The notes under the pieces are model-generated. The model was not told where the DNA came from. It searched no databases and worked only from the letters and a program-made list of their open reading frames with translations. Shown piece after piece: positions 4,954 through 6,867 of a stretch of DNA of 6,867 nt. Source of the DNA: Candidatus Bathyarchaeota archaeon. GTDB lineage: Archaea; Thermoproteota; Bathyarchaeia; 40CM-2-53-6; FEN-987. How positions within the stretch are numbered: the stretch's first letter is position 1; each line of letters opens with the position of its first letter. The stretch is from the NCBI GenBank assembly GCA_023247835.1, contig JAHFFU010000055.1:1-6867 (forward strand). The letters are read 5' to 3'. The translations under genes and the position numbers were made by a program.

Positions 4954-5088
4954 GACTTTTTGCACTCTGAGCAGGTCCGTAGTTCCGCTCGGCGTGGATT
5001 GGTGTCCGCGGACAACTACGATCTTGCCACTTGGGCTCACGGTTTTGCTGTTACGTGCCGCGGTTTCTATGGCGGCGAAGGTTTCTGC
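4954..5088 (-). pseudogene. pyk: Relic of the pyruvate kinase 3' end
   Basis: Forty-five minus-strand codons run from AETFAAIETAARNSKTV to TPSGTTDLLRVQKV. Compared by eye with the intact pyk end (AEIFAAAETAARNSKTV to TPSGTTDLLRVQTV), 37 of 45 residues match. Changes include C to R and DP to HQ in the VVVCGDP loop. The pyk stop codon is replaced (AAA at 4953-4951), so the frame reads on toward the amrS relic. Upstream of 5088 the similarity ends abruptly at the repeat at 5085-5149, so only the last half-domain was captured. Confidence 0.88.
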
Positions 5089-5149
5089 CCGAATGGAAAT
5101 CCATCTGAACTATGTCTCGCTACGATTTGGGGGCGGCCTCGGAATAAAC
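5085..5149 (-). repeat. 65-bp amrS-upstream repeat, copy B
   Basis: This is the counterpart of 1980-2043 in the same orientation, starting with the identical GTTTATTCCGAGGCC at 5149-5135 and ending with the CAGATGG block that runs into the pyk relic at 5088-5085. Here the repeat precedes a pyk fragment and not amrS, so a rearrangement breakpoint lies at or near its right edge. The same bases read in frame from an ATG at 5169 as MADSKDKFIPRPPPNRSET then TAG; I do not recognise that peptide. Confidence 0.7.
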
Positions 5150-5378
5150 TTGTCTTTAGAATCAGCCATCTTCACCATTCAGTCAGACGATAACGTCAAG
5201 TCTATGATTAATCGCCCTGTTTTGGTGGGTTGCTAGAAATCGTTTGATAACTCAGCCTGTGGGTTGGATTATTCATAGGAGTCCCAAATCTTTTCTTCCC
5301 AAATTCGTCTCCAGCGTTATGCAATAAGTTGAAGAACCTGTACGAGCCTAAATCGTTCTGCTGTTCGAGTGTCGTAGC
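5150..5378. other. Gene-free spacer before hicB
   Basis: No credible gene is seen in this 229-bp stretch. Short frames exist on both strands but none has a protein-like pattern. CCTAAATC at 5348-5355, about 28 nt before the hicB ATG, could be its box A. A TACGA/TCGTA inverted pair (5341-5345, 5372-5376) brackets that element and could be operator half-sites; this is weak. Confidence 0.35.
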
Positions 5379-5585
5379 ATGGCCATAAAATTGAAAGACG
5401 TTAGGACAGAAATCATACGAGAAGATAATGGAACTTACGCTGTAGCATGCTCAGCACTAGGGGTCTACTCAGTCGGGAAGACTCTGAAAGATGCAAGGCT
5501 GAATTTTGAACATGCCCTAGACCTGCATTTGTCTGTTCTAAGGGAGAAAGCTACCAAGGAGCTTACTGCAGCCATAGCTCGTTGA
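5379..5585 (+). CDS. hicB: HicB-like antitoxin, short form
   Basis: This is a 68-residue protein of the HicB partial RNase H-like fold: a strand with EIIREDNGTYAVACSALGVY, then S-V-G-K-T-L-K-D-A-R-x-N-F-E-H-A-L-D-L-H-L and a C-terminal helix. It lacks the C-terminal ribbon-helix-helix or helix-turn-helix domain of longer HicB proteins, so DNA binding, if any, is by another route. The ATG at 5379 lies about 28 nt downstream of a box A-like CCTAAATC. The expected role is to mask the active site of the HicA toxin encoded 15 nt downstream. Confidence 0.88.
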   Translation: MAIKLKDVRTEIIREDNGTYAVACSALGVYSVGKTLKDARLNFEHALDLHLSVLREKATKELTAAIAR

Positions 5586-5600
5586 GCCTAGGGCGAACTC

Positions 5601-5816
5601 TTGCCTCGTCTTAGGCCGATTGACGGCCGAGAACTCATCAAAATATTGTGTAACAAGTTCGGCTTTGTCAAGGTTCGGCAGAAGGGCAGCCACGTAACGC
5701 TGCAGCGTAATGGAATCTTCGTTACTGTTCCCACAAAGGAAATTCGAGTCGGCCTCCTAAACAGGATACTGAGCGACTGTAACATACCGAGGGATGATTT
5801 TCTCGCTCATGAATGA
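5601..5816 (+). CDS. hicA: HicA mRNA interferase toxin
   Basis: From TTG 5601 this gives 71 residues with the complete HicA pattern: MPRLRPIDGRELIKIL, the GF at 21-22, then V-R-Q-K-G-S-H-V-T-L with the catalytic His at 31, V-T-V-P-x-K-E-I-R-V-G-L-L-N-R-I-L, and an end with the D-x-F-L motif. The double-stranded-RNA-binding-like fold cleaves mRNA. The TTG start gives the typical MPRL opening, and no ATG is available nearby. All key residues appear present, so it looks active. It follows hicB by 15 nt in one operon. The next promoter starts within 45 nt. Confidence 0.92.
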   Translation: MPRLRPIDGRELIKILCNKFGFVKVRQKGSHVTLQRNGIFVTVPTKEIRVGLLNRILSDCNIPRDDFLAHE

Positions 5817-5861
5817 TCCCGAATTGGGTTCTGTTAAAAGCCTGCGGACCTTAAGTATCAG

Positions 5862-5877
5862 GTTTACCCTAGTAAAC
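5862..5877. promoter_or_regulatory. Operator-like inverted repeat over the promoter of the RHH/PIN operon
   Basis: GTTTAC-CCTA-GTAAAC is a perfect 16-bp inverted repeat with 6-bp arms. Its left arm is a TATA-like GGTTTACC centred about 25 nt before the ATG at 5890, the spacing for leaderless archaeal transcription. Ribbon-helix-helix antitoxins bind such short inverted repeats, so autorepression is a natural reading. Confidence 0.55.
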
Positions 5878-5889
5878 TTGGAACCGGAA

Positions 5890-6144
5890 ATGGAAGCAGT
5901 CTCGGTATCTGCGAAACTTACCAGAAGGGAAGCCGGACTCCTAGAGAAGTTAACCAAGGAGTATGGGTTCATCAGTAAGAGCGAGGCAATACGAAGTGCG
6001 GTTCGTTTATACCTCAACTTAATGGAGCTCGGGCCGAAAGATAGGTTGAGAATGCTTCAACTGATTAATGAGTTGATTGCGCCGAGCACGAAGACATCTG
6101 GCGAACTGATAGAAGAGGGGCATCGGGAAGAGGACGAACGTTGA
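5890..6144 (+). CDS. Ribbon-helix-helix (CopG/VapB-like) antitoxin
   Basis: From ATG 5890 this gives 84 residues: a beta strand (EAVSVSAKLTRREAGLLEKL), a turn, then the second helix G-F-I-S-K-S-E-A-I-R-S-A-V-R-L-Y-L, the classic RHH pattern. A C-terminal region (RLRMLQLINELIAP to HREEDER) probably contacts the toxin. An in-frame ATG at 5794 would add 32 residues and overlap hicA. I prefer 5890 because the RHH strand starts right there and a leaderless-type promoter with an operator-like repeat lies at 5861-5877. The stop overlaps the toxin start (TTGA, 6141-6144). Confidence 0.86.
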   Translation: MEAVSVSAKLTRREAGLLEKLTKEYGFISKSEAIRSAVRLYLNLMELGPKDRLRMLQLINELIAPSTKTSGELIEEGHREEDER

Positions 6145-6566
6145 GGCTCTACTTAGAGCCCAGCGTCCTAGTGAAACTGTTCAAGCGGGAACAGGACAGC
6201 ACGAAGATGCTCGATGTTATCGCGGCAGTTGATACGGAAGCTCAATGGTTTGCCTGCACATCATCTTGGTCCACGCTTGAGGTTGCAAGGGCCCTAAAGA
6301 AAGATGGTAAACCAAGAGAGTTAATTGAGTTGAATCTTAAAGAGTTGAGACGGCACAAAATCTCTTTTGTCGACGCTAGCGCACTAATATTGAAGAAATC
6401 TGAGAACATTGTTGCTTCCCGAAACATATACGCCTCCGACGCGCTTCACGCAGCTACATTCGACTCAATTTCAAAAAAGAAGCCATTAGACGGCATGCTT
6501 TCAGACGATAGACACTTCGAAAGGCTCAGGGGCCTGGTCAAGATTCTACGATTGGACGAAATGTGA
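6141..6566 (+). CDS. vapC: PIN-domain ribonuclease toxin (VapC-like), partner of the RHH antitoxin
   Basis: This 141-residue PIN protein starts at a TTG that overlaps the antitoxin stop. Motifs in order: MRLYLEPSVLVKLFKREQDS with Glu (E6) where VapC proteins usually have Asp, E47 in STLEVARAL, D100 in YASDALHAATF, and D122/D123 in LSDDRHFERL. Apart from the Asp-to-Glu change the site is complete, so metal-dependent RNase activity is plausible; some PIN branches carry this variation. It converges with pyk, leaving a 36-bp gap with no clear hairpin. Confidence 0.87.
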   Translation: MRLYLEPSVLVKLFKREQDSTKMLDVIAAVDTEAQWFACTSSWSTLEVARALKKDGKPRELIELNLKELRRHKISFVDASALILKKSENIVASRNIYASDALHAATFDSISKKKPLDGMLSDDRHFERLRGLVKILRLDEM

Positions 6567-6602
6567 TCTGCCACCCTGAATCGCCGACAAGTTAAAGGAA
6601 CG

Positions 6603-6867
6603 CTAGACCGTTTGGACTCGAAGCAAGTCCGTAGTCCCACTCGGCGTTGATGGGTCTCCGCAGACGACGACAATCTTGCCGCCGGGGCGGACGGTTTTGC
6701 TGTTTCGTGCCGCGGTTTCAGCGGCGGCGAAGATTTCAGCAGTGGTTGACAGCTTCTTGACCCGGTAGGGGTATACGCCCCAAAGTAACGAGAGGCGGTT
6801 CATGACCGAGGTTTTGTAGGTTAGTGCGATGATGGGAACGGGTGACCGAAACTTCGAAACTCTATGC
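6603..6867 (-). CDS. pyk: Pyruvate kinase, C-terminal part (5' end outside window)
   Basis: The frame is open from the right window edge to TAG at 6605-6603, 87 residues visible. HRVSKFRSPVPIIALT, RLSLLWGVYPYRV and PGGKIVVVCGD followed by TPSGTTDLLRVQTV are the standard end of pyruvate kinase: the C-terminal regulatory domain with the S-K-x-R-P/S-x-x-P-I-I-A motif, the L-x-L-x-W-G-V-x-P motif, and G-x-x-x-G-T-T-D/N-L-L/M-x-V near the end. The enzyme converts phosphoenolpyruvate and ADP to pyruvate and ATP in glycolysis. The reading frame is undamaged. The internal ATG at 6803 is not the start. A diverged copy of its last 45 codons lies at 4954-5088. Confidence 0.93.
   Translation of the reverse strand, partial: HRVSKFRSPVPIIALTYKTSVMNRLSLLWGVYPYRVKKLSTTAEIFAAAETAARNSKTVRPGGKIVVVCGDPSTPSGTTDLLRVQTV

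Noticed and set aside
5110..5169. Small minus-strand gene MADSKDKFIPRPPPNRSET
   Set aside because: Only 19 codons, and its core lies in the repeat shared with the region upstream of amrS, where the same frame is closed after FIPRP.
4867..5236. Two overlapping plus-strand frames of about 110 codons
   Set aside because: They run antisense to the pyk and amrS relics, and nothing in them looks like a protein family.
5794..5889. Upstream start giving a 116-residue RHH antitoxin overlapping hicA
   Set aside because: The extension reads through a leaderless-type promoter and a perfect inverted repeat, and the RHH fold begins at the ATG at 5890.
1..6867. CRISPR array, tRNA, rRNA or transposase
   Set aside because: No regularly spaced repeats, cloverleaf-like segments, rRNA-like stretches or transposase motifs were found on either strand by eye.

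Overview
The window looks archaeal. No operon shows a strong Shine-Dalgarno. Several genes start at TTG or GTG. Box A/TATA-like motifs lie about 25 nt upstream of start codons, suggesting leaderless transcripts, and the families present (AmmeMemoRadiSam radical SAM enzyme, UPF0175/DUF3368 PIN pair, AbrB/PIN pair, short HicB) are common in archaea. A Bathyarchaeia-like or other TACK-group host is a guess from style only.

Layout: 1-213 is the 3' end of a Nudix-like hydrolase (+). 430-860 is a RelB/RelE-type toxin-antitoxin (TA) pair (+). 885-1961 is the radical SAM gene amrS (-). 2091-2891 is a two-gene minus-strand unit: a 55-residue small protein, too short for most ORF callers, followed by a nucleotidyltransferase in the same frame after a single TAG. 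3012-3240 is a decayed antitoxin gene (+) with an internal TGA and a frameshift. 3278-3943 is an AbrB-type antitoxin with a PIN toxin (+). 4030-4812 is a UPF0175 antitoxin with a DUF3368-like PIN toxin (-). 4849-5149 is a composite relic (-). 5379-5816 is hicB-hicA (+). 5890-6566 is a ribbon-helix-helix antitoxin with a PIN toxin (+). 6603-6867 is the C-terminal end of pyruvate kinase (-), running off the window.

The window is therefore a TA island between two housekeeping-type genes, amrS and pyk, which lie on the same strand. It has five recognisable TA pairs, one nucleotidyltransferase unit that may be a sixth, and one dead antitoxin. The most informative part is the relic at 4849-5149. 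It holds a diverged copy of the last 45 codons of pyk, followed about 50 nt later by a frameshifted copy of the first codons of amrS. This implies that pyk and amrS were once adjacent and that the cassettes accumulated between them, leaving a duplicated junction in the middle. A roughly 65-bp sequence just upstream of amrS (1980-2043) recurs in the same orientation at the edge of the relic (5085-5149), so about 3 kb of cassettes is bracketed by diverged direct repeats.

The TA pairs appear independently regulated: each antitoxin precedes its toxin with overlap or very short spacing, and several have inverted repeats over or beside a putative promoter (3242-3277, 4830-4846, 5862-5877). Both plus-strand PIN toxins have Glu at the position normally held by the first catalytic Asp.
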